Shown here piece by piece: positions 25,216-33,457 of a DNA stretch of 60,948 nucleotides. The stretch lies in assembly GCA_016870995.1 (NCBI GenBank), contig VFZU01000020.1, positions 1 through 60,948 of the forward strand. The letters run 5' to 3'. Origin of the DNA: Acidobacteriota bacterium (GTDB lineage Bacteria; Acidobacteriota; Terriglobia; Bryobacterales; Bryobacteraceae). The first letter of the stretch is position 1, and every line of letters starts with the position of its first letter. The notes beneath the pieces were generated by a model. It was not told the DNA's origin. It did no database searches and saw only the letters and a list, made by a program, of their open reading frames with translations. The position numbers and the translations under genes are program-made.

Positions 25216-26867
25216 TGGATGTATACCGCCTTTGTCTGCCACTGGCTAAACAACAACAGCCCGCCATCGAGGCCGCTGCTGGAAAAGGGCACAGCCCGCG
25301 TCAACGGCACCACACCAATCCCGATCATCGCGAGTGACCCATCGGGCCGGCCAAAGGACGGGGGCAAATTCGCGAGCAAATCCGGCGAGAGTATGAACTC
25401 GCTCACTCCCGGCGCCGCCACACACGTAATCGCGGTCGTCGCGTTATGCACCGCCGAATAGGCTACCAGCGACAGTTCGCTCGTCGCGTTAAAGTCATTC
25501 GGCGTGAAAGGAATCCGCGTGTTCACACTCCTGCGAATCCGGTCCAGATTCGCTCTGCCGCTCCAGGCAAACAGATTCGTCTGATTCGGCTGCACGGTCG
25601 TGCTTCCGATCGCACCGTCATAGCTCACCGTCACCGTATTGGGAAAATCCAGGCGCAACTGGCCTACACCGTCGTTCGCCCGTAAGCTCCCCACTGTTCC
25701 TGAGTAACCTGCTTGCGGCACAGTGACGCCCGCCGCCTCCGTCTCGCCAGCAAATGGAGTGCTCAATCGAATCGCCGACCCGGCATCGAGAGCGCTTGAC
25801 GCCGCCGCTACACCGCGCAATGCGGCCCCGCGGAATACATTGCCACTCGTCTGCTGCACCATGCAAGTCCCAGGGGGCGGATAAGAAAACAACGGGTCAA
25901 ACACAAACGACGAAGCGGGGCGATTCCAGAAGTAAGCCCGCATCGAATCGATCGTGTTCTGCTCCACCGTCGTGACATGCGTATCTACTTGCAATTGCGT
26001 CCGGTCGAGCCAGATCATTCCCTGACGCCGCGAATTGCGAATCAAATCCGTAAAAGGGTTAAAGGCATCAGAGCAGCGCGCCCCTGCTGTCGCCGCAATC
26101 GCCATCGTCACCGTATTCGAAACTCCGCTACCAGCCTTCACGCGCACCGGCACATAACAACCCTGCGGCGCATCCTCAGGCACTCGCACCACAATCTGAT
26201 CCACACCCGCGCAACAAGGGCTGCGTCCCGCATAGAGCCTCACCGCATCACGCTCTCCAATCGTGATCGTCACCGGCGCTTCCACATCTTGCGCCGTCGG
26301 GGCCACGTTATCGCCGAACGGCACTCGGCCAAGTCCTGTCGCCCAGATCGTAATCACCTGTCCTCGCGCCGCGCTGGTGTCGAGAGAATTGACGGGCTGA
26401 TCCGCCGTTGTATTGAAGTTCTGCACCACTCCAGGGCCAAAGCCACCTGAGGAAATCGCGAAGATCCCAGGCCCGTTTTCCACCACCTCCACCGCCACCG
26501 GCGGGCTCGTCCGCCCCCCAAAAGAGATCCGCATCGAGCAGGTCCCCAGCGGCGTGTTCGACGGCAGAATCGCATTCACCTGGCCTGCCGAAACAAAGAT
26601 CGGAATCGCCGAGACGCTGATGCCGCCTTGCGCCACCGTGATATTGACGCCGTTAAACGTAGGAGTCAGCGGAAATGCGCTCACAGTCGCTGGCGTTGTC
26701 GGCCCAAGGTTCGTACCAAAGATCGTAAACACGCCTCCCCGGCCCAATCCGCCGTTCGGCAATCCGGGCGGTGCCAGGCTGGCTGCGTTCAGCACACCGC
26801 GATACGTGATCACCGGCTGCCCAAACGCACACACTGCCATCAGCAACAAAACGAAACGAAATACCAT
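25212..26867 (-). CDS. Secreted protein with Solibacter-type C-terminal domain (TIGR03437-like)
   Basis: 551 aa. After a signal peptide (FVLLLMAVCAFGQP) the N-terminal 250 residues match the domain known from Solibacter proteins: VLNAASL, GGVFTIFGTNLGP, VSAGQVNAILPSN and GQVITIWATGLG. The remaining half is beta-rich with five cysteines and no known catalytic motif. Here the domain lies at the N-terminal side rather than at the end. The ATG at 26867 is preferred over the TTG one codon earlier. The domain is an acidobacterial hallmark; its function is unknown. Confidence 0.75.
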   Translation of the reverse strand: MVFRFVLLLMAVCAFGQPVITYRGVLNAASLAPPGLPNGGLGRGGVFTIFGTNLGPTTPATVSAFPLTPTFNGVNITVAQGGISVSAIPIFVSAGQVNAILPSNTPLGTCSMRISFGGRTSPPVAVEVVENGPGIFAISSGGFGPGVVQNFNTTADQPVNSLDTSAARGQVITIWATGLGRVPFGDNVAPTAQDVEAPVTITIGERDAVRLYAGRSPCCAGVDQIVVRVPEDAPQGCYVPVRVKAGSGVSNTVTMAIAATAGARCSDAFNPFTDLIRNSRRQGMIWLDRTQLQVDTHVTTVEQNTIDSMRAYFWNRPASSFVFDPLFSYPPPGTCMVQQTSGNVFRGAALRGVAAASSALDAGSAIRLSTPFAGETEAAGVTVPQAGYSGTVGSLRANDGVGQLRLDFPNTVTVSYDGAIGSTTVQPNQTNLFAWSGRANLDRIRRSVNTRIPFTPNDFNATSELSLVAYSAVHNATTAITCVAAPGVSEFILSPDLLANLPPSFGRPDGSLAMIGIGVVPLTRAVPFSSSGLDGGLLLFSQWQTKAVYIQ

Positions 26868-26905
26868 CAATCCCTAATCTACAGCTAAACTGGAGTTTCC
26901 CTCAC

Positions 26906-28009
26906 ATGTTGCAAGCAGGAATTGTTGGGTTGCCCAACGTAGGCAAGAGCACGCTCTTTAACGCATTGACCAAGTCACGAAAAGCGATGGCCGCAAACTA
27001 TCGCTTCTGTACCATCGAGCCAAACGAAGGCATGGTCACCGTCCCCGATGACCGTCTGGAAGTTCTCAGCAAGCTCTCCGGCTCGGAGAAAGTCGTCCCC
27101 GCCGTCTTCCAGTTCGTCGATATCGCCGGTCTGGTCGCCGGCGCCAGCAAAGGGGAAGGTCTCGGCAACCAGTTCCTCGCCCACATCCGCGAGGTCGACG
27201 CAATCGTTCAAGTCGTCCGTTGCTTTGAGAACACTAATATCGAGCACGTCATGGACACGGTTGATCCGGTTCGCGACATCGAGATCATCAACACAGAGCT
27301 CCTGCTCGCCGACATGGATTCGATTGAGAAACAGAAAGCCAAGCTCCAGAAGCTCGCCCGCAGCGGCGACAAGAAAGCCTCGGCTACTCTCGATCTGATC
27401 GCACGCCTCGAGCCCCATCTCTCCGACGGCAAATACGCCGTCACCATGGAGATGACTCCCGAAGAGAAGGCCCTCGCCAAGCCCCTCTTCCTGCTCACCA
27501 ACAAACCCACGATCTACGCCTGCAACGTCTCGGAAGGCGATCTGGCCAACCCCGAGGCGAACCCCTTCGTCGGCAAGGTCCGCGAATACGTCGCCACACA
27601 TCACGACACCAGCGCCGTTGTCGTCTCGGCTGAAATCGAAGCCGAACTTGTGATGCTCGCCGCTGAAGAAGCTGCGGAATACCTCGAAGGCCTCGGCGTC
27701 AAAGAGAGCGGCGTCGGCAACCTGATCCGCGAGGCCTACCATCTGCTCGGCCTGCGCACCTATCTCACCACTGGCGTGAAAGAAACCCGCGCCTGGACGA
27801 TCCACGCTGGCTGGAAGGCCCCCCAGGCCGCTGGCGTGATTCACTCTGATTTCGAGAAGTCCTTCATCAGCGCCGACACCATCGCTTATTCCGACCTCAC
27901 CTCCCTCGGCAGCTTCGCCAAGGCCCGCGAAGTCGGCAAGCTCCGCACAGAAGGTAAGGAGTACGTCGTGCAGGACGGCGACGTGATGGAATTCAAAACC
28001 TTCGTCTAA
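26906..28009 (+). CDS. ychF: Redox-regulated ATPase YchF (Obg family)
   Basis: 367 aa, the normal length. It has the P-loop GLPNVGKST at residues 8-16, switch regions (VDIAGLVAGASKGEGLG), the ATP-preferring NVSE motif in place of NKxD, and a C-terminal TGS domain (GVIHSDFEKSFI). The protein associates with ribosomes and prefers ATP over GTP. It is divergent from the Solibacter-domain gene with 38 bp between starts and ends 3 bp before the convergent VOC gene. Confidence 0.94.
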   Translation: MLQAGIVGLPNVGKSTLFNALTKSRKAMAANYRFCTIEPNEGMVTVPDDRLEVLSKLSGSEKVVPAVFQFVDIAGLVAGASKGEGLGNQFLAHIREVDAIVQVVRCFENTNIEHVMDTVDPVRDIEIINTELLLADMDSIEKQKAKLQKLARSGDKKASATLDLIARLEPHLSDGKYAVTMEMTPEEKALAKPLFLLTNKPTIYACNVSEGDLANPEANPFVGKVREYVATHHDTSAVVVSAEIEAELVMLAAEEAAEYLEGLGVKESGVGNLIREAYHLLGLRTYLTTGVKETRAWTIHAGWKAPQAAGVIHSDFEKSFISADTIAYSDLTSLGSFAKAREVGKLRTEGKEYVVQDGDVMEFKTFV

Positions 28010-28012
28010 CGA

Positions 28013-28453
28013 CTAGACGTGCTGGTCAAACAGGATCTGGTTCCCGTCCGGATCCACCACAACAAAACTGGCCGGCCCCTTGGTGGTCTCATCCGCCTCC
28101 AGCGTCGGCTTGATACCCTTCACCTTCAATTGCTTCTGCAACTCACGCACATCCGTGAACGCAGCCACCTTCTTCGCATCGCTATCCCAACCCGGGTTGA
28201 AGGTCAGAATGTTTTTATCAAACATCCCTTGAAATAGCCCGATTACGGTGTCGCCGTTCTTCATGATCTGCCATTTCGTTTTGTTGCCCATGAAGGGAGT
28301 GAAGCCCAGCTTCTCGTAAAACTCTTGCGAGGCCTTGATGTCCTTCACTGTCAGGCTGATCGAGAATGCCCCCAGTTGCATCCCGGTGGGCGCAGCCGCA
28401 GCCGCCAGCGCTACTCCAGCTGCAGCCTGTCTTCGTGTGATCTTGCGTGCCAT
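28013..28453 (-). CDS. VOC (glyoxalase/bleomycin-resistance fold) family protein with an export signal
   Basis: 146 aa. The N-terminus has a twin-arginine-like start (KITRRQAAAGVALAAAAA) and then a VOC domain: FSISLTVKDIKASQEFYEKLGF, and near the end SFVVVDPDGNQILFDQ. A paralogue sharing these segments sits at 29079-29525, with a DinB gene between. The expected metal ligands of glyoxalase I are not all obvious, so activity is uncertain. Confidence 0.75.
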   Translation of the reverse strand: MARKITRRQAAAGVALAAAAAPTGMQLGAFSISLTVKDIKASQEFYEKLGFTPFMGNKTKWQIMKNGDTVIGLFQGMFDKNILTFNPGWDSDAKKVAAFTDVRELQKQLKVKGIKPTLEADETTKGPASFVVVDPDGNQILFDQHV

Positions 28454-28489
28454 GACGAAGCATCATAGCAGCCCACCTAAGATAAGGGA

Positions 28490-29014
28490 ACGCATCCCGA
28501 TTTCCTCGCCGAATCGATCGCCATCCTCGAACGCACTCCAGCCACAGTCCACAGCCTGCTCCACAATCTCCCCAGTAGCTGGACCACTGCCACAGACGGT
28601 CCGAACACCTGGAGCCCCTACGACGTCATCGGCCATCTCATTCACTGCGAGCGAGCCGACTGGATGCCCCGCCTCGAAATCATCCTGACGCATGGCACCT
28701 CGCGCCCCTTCGACCCGTTTGATCGCGAAGCTCAATTCCGCGAGAGCGTTGGCAAAACCCTCACCGATCTACTCGATGAATTCACCACTCTGCGGCACTC
28801 GAACCTCACCAAGCTCGAATCACTCCAGCTCACCGAAAGCGATCTTTCACTCGAAGGCACCCACCCCGCCTTCGGCACCGTAACCGCCGGCCAACTCATC
28901 GCAACCTGGACGACACACGATCTCGCACACATCATCCAAATCAGCCGCACCATGGCCCGCCGATACAAAGAAGAAGTCGGCCCCTGGGCTCAATACCTCT
29001 CCGTGATGGCGTAA
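28490..29014 (+). CDS. DinB-like metal-binding protein lacking a standard start codon
   Basis: The reading frame opens after a stop at 28478 and runs to 29014 (about 175 codons). The three metal ligands of the DinB/YfiT fold are present: His in VIGHLIHCE and two in THDLAHI. The first standard ATG (28664) falls after the first histidine, so a protein starting there would be incomplete. No ATG, GTG or TTG occurs in the conserved N-terminal part; an ACG at 28490 preceded by AAGGGA is the most plausible former or unusual start, with spacing that is too tight. It may be a start-codon mutant. Confidence 0.55.
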   Translation, partial: THPDFLAESIAILERTPATVHSLLHNLPSSWTTATDGPNTWSPYDVIGHLIHCERADWMPRLEIILTHGTSRPFDPFDREAQFRESVGKTLTDLLDEFTTLRHSNLTKLESLQLTESDLSLEGTHPAFGTVTAGQLIATWTTHDLAHIIQISRTMARRYKEEVGPWAQYLSVMA

Positions 29015-29078
29015 AGCTTCATGGCTCATGCGCGAAGTCGTCAACCTGAGGGAATTCAATCACCTCGTTGAACTAGGA

Positions 29079-29525
29079 CTAGCGCTGCGTGAAGAGAATC
29101 TGGTTCCCATCTGGATCCACCACAACAAACTCTGCCGGCCCCTTGGTGGTCTCATCTGTTTCTATCTTCGGCTGGATGCCCTTCGCCTTCAGTTGCTTCT
29201 GAAACTCCCGGATGTCGGTGGACTCAGCCAGTTCCGTTCCGTTGCCTGCCGAGCTGAAGTCAATCGTAATGATTTGGTCAAAACCAACCGCAGCCACTGA
29301 AAGAAAGATCGTGATTTCGCCGTTTTTCATGATGATCCTGCCCGTTGAGCTCCACACCTCCCTCGTGAATCCCAGCTTGAGGTAAAACTCTTCTGAAGCC
29401 TTCAAGTCTTGCACTGCAATTCTGATCACGGACATCCCCAATTGCATCCCATCTGGCGTGGCGGTTGCGTTAGCACTCAAGCTAACTCCAACGGCAAATG
29501 CTTCTTTTCCAGCCTGGGGGGCCAT
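29079..29525 (-). CDS. VOC family protein, paralogue of 28013-28453
   Basis: 148 aa with a VOC domain: SVIRIAVQDLKASEEFYLKL near the N-terminus and AEFVVVDPDGNQILFTQR at the end, both close to the gene at 28013-28453. The middle has diverged more, and the twin-arginine start is replaced by a less clear signal. The pair looks like an old duplication on the minus strand flanking the DinB frame. The ligand is unknown. Confidence 0.72.
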   Translation of the reverse strand: MAPQAGKEAFAVGVSLSANATATPDGMQLGMSVIRIAVQDLKASEEFYLKLGFTREVWSSTGRIIMKNGEITIFLSVAAVGFDQIITIDFSSAGNGTELAESTDIREFQKQLKAKGIQPKIETDETTKGPAEFVVVDPDGNQILFTQR

Positions 29526-29544
29526 GACGTTTCTCCGTGATGGC

Positions 29545-30213
29545 CTAACGCTTCCCAGCCACGCTCACTTCGATATCGTCCGGCGTCCCCTCGCCCACGC
29601 AAGCTGCGAACTGGAACTTCTTGTCGTAGCAGATCAGCGCTTCCGAAAATCGATTGCCCGACACCACACTGATACGCACGTGTTCGCGCTTTAAGCCCTT
29701 GCTGCGATTTGCGTCCACCAGCGTCTTCTTGATCGCCCCCGCCGTTGTACGGCCACCCTTCAAATCAGGCAATGTCACATTGCGATACAAAGTCTCCACT
29801 TGCTGCAGATAAGCCTTGGCATTCGGCCACGCGCAGGTGCCGTGCTTCACCCACTCATCCTGAATCAACTGCGCCCCGGGCATCGTGCACAAATACGGCT
29901 TCATCGTCTCCGTTGACAAAATCTCTGGTGCTTTGCAGTGCCGCGGATGCTCATCACTCCGGCGCGCACGCGCCGACTGCGGCCACAGCCCATGCACAAC
30001 AAACCCAAACCGATTCTCTTCACACTGCCAGCGATTCCTCGCGCTCTGGCCCGCCGGAGAATTGCAAAACTGCGGCGACCAACTCACCGCCAGTGCATAG
30101 TAATCCGTCGCAATATCCCGGTTCTTGTAATCCACGCGCGTCTCTCGTGTCGGAGGCACATTCCCCGGAATCGTACACTGCTGCGCCAACAGCAATAGCA
30201 ACAAATAAGCCAT
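29545..30213 (-). CDS. Secreted ribonuclease T2 family protein
   Basis: 222 aa. A hydrophobic N-terminal leader is followed by the RNase T2 catalytic segments CAS1 (FVVHGLWPQ, His74) and CAS2 (EWVKHGTCA, Glu120, Lys123, His124), with the cysteines expected for disulfides. Such enzymes cut single-stranded RNA to 3'-phosphate products outside the cytoplasm or in the periplasm. It begins 5 bp after the PhzF stop, so the two are probably co-transcribed. Confidence 0.88.
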   Translation of the reverse strand: MAYLLLLLLAQQCTIPGNVPPTRETRVDYKNRDIATDYYALAVSWSPQFCNSPAGQSARNRWQCEENRFGFVVHGLWPQSARARRSDEHPRHCKAPEILSTETMKPYLCTMPGAQLIQDEWVKHGTCAWPNAKAYLQQVETLYRNVTLPDLKGGRTTAGAIKKTLVDANRSKGLKREHVRISVVSGNRFSEALICYDKKFQFAACVGEGTPDDIEVSVAGKR

Positions 30214-30218
30214 GTTCC

Positions 30219-31124
30219 TTATCCTATCCGGTTCACTCGGCCTTCCAGCACAAGTACGCTCGAACCCCCAACCTTTACTTGCTCCACTGTGCCATTGCCC
30301 AGCTTCACTGCCGACAGCAACAACTCACTCGGCCGCCCCATTAAATGCCCCTGCTCCATCTTCACAACCGTGCCGCTCTTCACCACACCATGCTTCACCA
30401 GATACGCCGCAGCCGAGCCCGCAGCCGAACCCGTCGCCGGGTCTTCCAGCCGAGGTGTGATCTTGCGGGCATGCACCGCCGCCGAATTGTCAAGCGTATC
30501 CCGCGTCAGCAAATAAACCCCGCGCTGCACATCACCCTTGGCGAAGTACTCGCTCAAACGAACCCAATCGAACTTCACACCCTTCATCGCCGCCATCGAC
30601 TTCAACATCACAATCAGATTCGGCCGCCCTGTCGACACATTCTCCACCGGCAAATCTTCAAGATCCTCCGGCTTCAAACCCAGCATCGGCGCGATCAGTG
30701 CGCGATCATGCACCTCGCGAAACTCTGGCTTGGCTTGCAACATCATCGCCCGCTCGCCTTCAAACTCCACCGGCACCGGCCCTTGCGGCACATTCACAAC
30801 AATCTTCTTCGCATCCGGCATCGTGCGCCGCAACGCAAACGCCGTCCCCAACACGGGATGCCCGGCAAATGGCAACTCCTGCGTCGCCGTGAAGATCCGC
30901 ACCTTCCCATCCCGCATCACGAAAGTCGTCTCGGAGTGATTCATTTCCCGCGTCAACCCGAACATCTGCTCCACGCTCAACCCATCCGCATCAAAGAACA
31001 CGCCCAGCGGATTCCCCCCAAACGCCTTCGAAGTAAATACATCCCAAACTTCGTAGCGCATCGCCGCCCGCGCCACCTGCATCGCCACACCTTTCAGCAA
31101 AGTCCGCCGCGCAATCATGCTCAT
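30219..31124 (-). CDS. PhzF family isomerase-like protein
   Basis: 301 aa with the diaminopimelate-epimerase-like fold of PhzF. The conserved opening FTSKAFGGNPLGVFFD, the proposed catalytic glutamate in NHSETTFV (Glu65), the ELPFAGHPVLGTAFA segment and the GHLMGRPSE stretch are all present. A short twin-arginine-like leader (MIARRTLLKG) precedes the domain, which is unusual for a cytoplasmic enzyme. The start at 31124 overlaps the preceding stop (ATGA); MIARR at 31118 is an alternative. No phenazine genes are nearby, so the substrate is open. Confidence 0.8.
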   Translation of the reverse strand: MSMIARRTLLKGVAMQVARAAMRYEVWDVFTSKAFGGNPLGVFFDADGLSVEQMFGLTREMNHSETTFVMRDGKVRIFTATQELPFAGHPVLGTAFALRRTMPDAKKIVVNVPQGPVPVEFEGERAMMLQAKPEFREVHDRALIAPMLGLKPEDLEDLPVENVSTGRPNLIVMLKSMAAMKGVKFDWVRLSEYFAKGDVQRGVYLLTRDTLDNSAAVHARKITPRLEDPATGSAAGSAAAYLVKHGVVKSGTVVKMEQGHLMGRPSELLLSAVKLGNGTVEQVKVGGSSVLVLEGRVNRIG

Positions 31125-32473
31125 TCTGTTCCTTTCAAAAACCGTGCCTGAGAGATCCTCACCCCTGTCTTTGCCGTTGCTTTCACAAACTCGAGTGACA
31201 GAATTCCGCCCCGGTCCGTCTTCAACTCATCCAGTTCCTGATCATCGATCTCAAGGTCATAAATCGTATCGGGCCGCAAGCCGACGATGTACCACGCCTC
31301 GCGATCCGATCCTTCCAACTCAAATTGAATCGGCTTCAACAAATCCTTGCCTCCCACCAGAATCGTCGCCCCGCCCATTTCAACCGCAGGCGTCGCTGGA
31401 GACACTTTCAATTCCTTCCGCTTGCCGTCTTCAAACAACTGGATCTTCCCGTCGTAGTAGCAAAGAAACTTCGCCTCCTCCTCCCAATGGCTTCGAATCA
31501 ACAATCGTCCATTGCGCCGGTCATGATACGAGTTCGGCAAATGATGATAGGTCAGTCCTGGCTGGTAGGGATTGGCCCAGAGAAACTCATAGGGAATTCC
31601 CAACGTCGACCGCAACAAATATCGATCCTGCAGCAACCAACCCTGCAAGGACTGCGCTAGCTCCGCATTGTTATCGAGCGCAACCAGCGACAACTCCGCC
31701 GCCCGCAGCATGGTCGCCAGTTTCAAATCCGGTTCGCCATCCCCGCTGAAAAACGCAACCCGAAACTCGTTATCCTGCCCTGGATACGGTGCCGGATAAT
31801 AGCCCAGCATTTGCGTCAGCGGCAGATCAAGAAAGTACTGCGCCGCATCCTGCCTCAGATCGATCTCAAGATTGTCCCGCACCACATGCAGAAACTCGAG
31901 CAGCGGATACAACTGCTCCCCAGCCACCGCCACCGCCTGCCTCAATCCAGGAGCCACCACCTTCCGCCAATGCTCCACCGCTTCACGCAAAACCTTCTCG
32001 GACAGTGCAGCATCAACATCCGCCAAAGCGAGCGCCACAAAGGCCCTGTCCCGCAAGGTGGCATAGTTTCCAATCGCAGGGTACCCTGCCCGCATGGCGT
32101 CTACTAATGCAGACTTCTGCCCCTCCTTCAACATCGGCTCGCACCAGTCGTACACGATCGCCTTCTGCCGCAGGTCGGCCTCTTTTGCTTTCATGACCCA
32201 CGCGTGAGCAGTCCCGCAATGCGATTCGCTGCTTGCAACTCTTCCCGCTAGCGCCAGCGCAAACCCCGCCTCAGGCATCGCCGAACGATTCTGGATGTAC
32301 ATGTCGAATTGTTGAAACCGGATCGTTTGCCGTTCTCGCTCCCGCGTCAACAACCTTAAGCGCGACGGCCGCAGCAATAGCCGCGGCGCCTCTGTGTAGG
32401 CTTTGTAATTCTCCTCGCTTGCCGTCTGCGCCATCAGCGGCAAACTCAACAACACTGCCAGCATCACCCGCAT
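31121..32473 (-). CDS. Secreted helical-repeat protein, possibly a heparinase/alginate-lyase-like fold
   Basis: 450 aa from the ATG at 32473, giving a signal peptide (VMLAVLLSLPLMAQT); the frame is open to 32560. The N-terminal 250 residues are helix-rich and resemble an alpha/alpha toroid of polysaccharide lyases; the C-terminal part is beta-rich with a segment RLLIRSHWEEEAKFLCYYDG that fits a carbohydrate-active beta domain. No catalytic set can be pinned down by eye, so this is a fold guess. It overlaps phzF by ATGA. Confidence 0.5.
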   Translation of the reverse strand: MRVMLAVLLSLPLMAQTASEENYKAYTEAPRLLLRPSRLRLLTRERERQTIRFQQFDMYIQNRSAMPEAGFALALAGRVASSESHCGTAHAWVMKAKEADLRQKAIVYDWCEPMLKEGQKSALVDAMRAGYPAIGNYATLRDRAFVALALADVDAALSEKVLREAVEHWRKVVAPGLRQAVAVAGEQLYPLLEFLHVVRDNLEIDLRQDAAQYFLDLPLTQMLGYYPAPYPGQDNEFRVAFFSGDGEPDLKLATMLRAAELSLVALDNNAELAQSLQGWLLQDRYLLRSTLGIPYEFLWANPYQPGLTYHHLPNSYHDRRNGRLLIRSHWEEEAKFLCYYDGKIQLFEDGKRKELKVSPATPAVEMGGATILVGGKDLLKPIQFELEGSDREAWYIVGLRPDTIYDLEIDDQELDELKTDRGGILSLEFVKATAKTGVRISQARFLKGTE

Positions 32474-32619
32474 GTGTCTCAGTGTGTCACAGCGCACCGC
32501 CTCTGTGTCCATCCGCCCTCCCTCTCGCCCCAATCCAATCAACAACTCCAATGTTTTCAATACATTTTTTTAGCCCACTGTGGCCAAAGATTTGCTATCT
32601 TATCTAGTGAATTGATGGA

Positions 32620-32780
32620 GTACCTTTAAAACCTGCCCTCTGATGCAATCGGCAGGCGGTAAAGCGAGCGGGTCCAAAAGACTTGCGTGCTTGCGGGAGT
32701 CGGGATCAGTATTTTACGAACCGCTCACTCATCCGTTTTGACGGTTGCACCAGAGGTTTTTTTATCGCCTCTTTTCTTTA
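32620..32780 (+). ncRNA. Candidate structured RNA or leader, unidentified
   Basis: No protein frame covers this stretch, but several helices can be drawn on the plus strand: CCTGCC/GGCAGG (32632-32637 with 32651-32656), GAGCGG/CCGCTC (32666-32671 with 32721-32726) enclosing a GACT/AGTC helix, and CCGT/ACGG with a TTTG loop (32733-32744). It ends in an AGAGG/CCTCT hairpin and a T-rich run. I compared it with SRP, tmRNA, RNase P, cobalamin, TPP and c-di-GMP riboswitch consensus elements from memory and found no match. 6S-like RNA remains possible. Confidence 0.28.
32752..32780 (+). terminator. Terminator-like hairpin with T-rich tail
   Basis: AGAGG at 32752-32756 pairs with CCTCT at 32768-32772, followed by TTTCTTTATT. 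The stem is short and the loop is T-rich, so termination is plausible but weak. It would end the candidate structured RNA. Confidence 0.3.
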
Positions 32781-33170
32781 TTAACTTCCCTTAATGAGGC
32801 AACCAAGTTGCTGCACAAAATTCTTGAAACGGAGTACGCCACTCCCGGATCTTTCTAAATTGTGTTTCTTCACAGCCGGAGTACCGGCAGTGCAGGTAGC
32901 TGTCAGATGAGAGTTTGAATTAGGACGCGGGCTCTTGTTTGGCAAGATGGCGGGAACCGTTACGCTACCAGCCGCTGGCGCACCGATTGTAGCCCATGTA
33001 GTTACCGAGGGCGGACCGCATCGGAGGAGGATCTAGCAAAACCCACCCACCCGATTCCGATGCGGTCTATCTATGAGAATCGCCCTTCGGTATCAGTGCC
33101 GCGGTTTGCGATTACGCAAACTATCGGCAAACTTAAAGAATATTCTAAGTTAGCACGAATTCCAACCCAC
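32781..33170. other. Gene-free stretch with small hairpins
   Basis: No convincing gene. It contains a GCCGG/CCGGC hairpin near 32875-32888, a 29-codon plus-strand frame starting with the ATG at 32947 that I cannot support as a gene, and the long-arm inverted repeat at 33014-33067. It separates the large secreted-protein gene from the zinc-ribbon gene, and is more AT-rich at both ends. Confidence 0.5.
33014..33067. repeat. Perfect 12-bp inverted repeat with 30-nt loop
   Basis: GACCGCATCGGA at 33014-33025 is the exact reverse complement of TCCGATGCGGTC at 33056-33067. The spacer contains ACCCACCCACCCG. It could be a hairpin of an RNA, a protein-binding palindrome or a remnant of a small mobile sequence; no T tail follows directly, so it is not a standard terminator. 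Confidence 0.6.
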
Positions 33171-33395
33171 CTACCAGGCCAGCGTCGCCGTCCGTGGCTC
33201 CTCTTCCGGGTTCGGCAAGTAAATCGTCTTGCACTTCTCGCAACGATACAGCTCCACATTAGCACCGAAACGGCTTCGTAACACTTCGTCATAGTGATAC
33301 CAGCGCTTCAGATGCCCAGCGCAAATCTTGCCCTTCTCATTCTTCTCGTTGCACGCTCTCTGCTTCAGCAATCGCGTCTTGATCAGCGGTTCCAA
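33171..33395 (-). CDS. Small cysteine-rich (zinc-ribbon-like) conserved protein
   Basis: 74 aa. Two cysteine sets frame a short domain: an N-terminal CNEKNEKGKICAGHLKRW and a C-terminal YRCEKCKTIYLPNP with CxxC. Charge and composition look like a genuine small protein rather than chance, and similar short proteins are familiar to me from acidobacteria. In-frame sequence upstream has a stop before any ATG, so the TTG at 33395 is the likely start. Function unknown. Confidence 0.6.
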   Translation of the reverse strand: MEPLIKTRLLKQRACNEKNEKGKICAGHLKRWYHYDEVLRSRFGANVELYRCEKCKTIYLPNPEEEPRTATLAW

Positions 33396-33457
33396 ATCAC
33401 CAGCATAGCGTGAGTCTCAATGACACAGTCTCGCGTCCGTGCGATACACTCGCGAGA

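Noticed and set aside
32947-33036. 29-codon plus-strand frame starting ATG GCG GGA in the gene-free stretch
   Set aside because: No ribosome-binding site, no recognisable motif and no neighbour that would co-express it.
32620-33070. tmRNA, RNase P RNA or tRNA in the gene-free stretch
   Set aside because: No T-loop GTTCGA-type sequence, no tmRNA ends and no RNase P conserved core on either strand.
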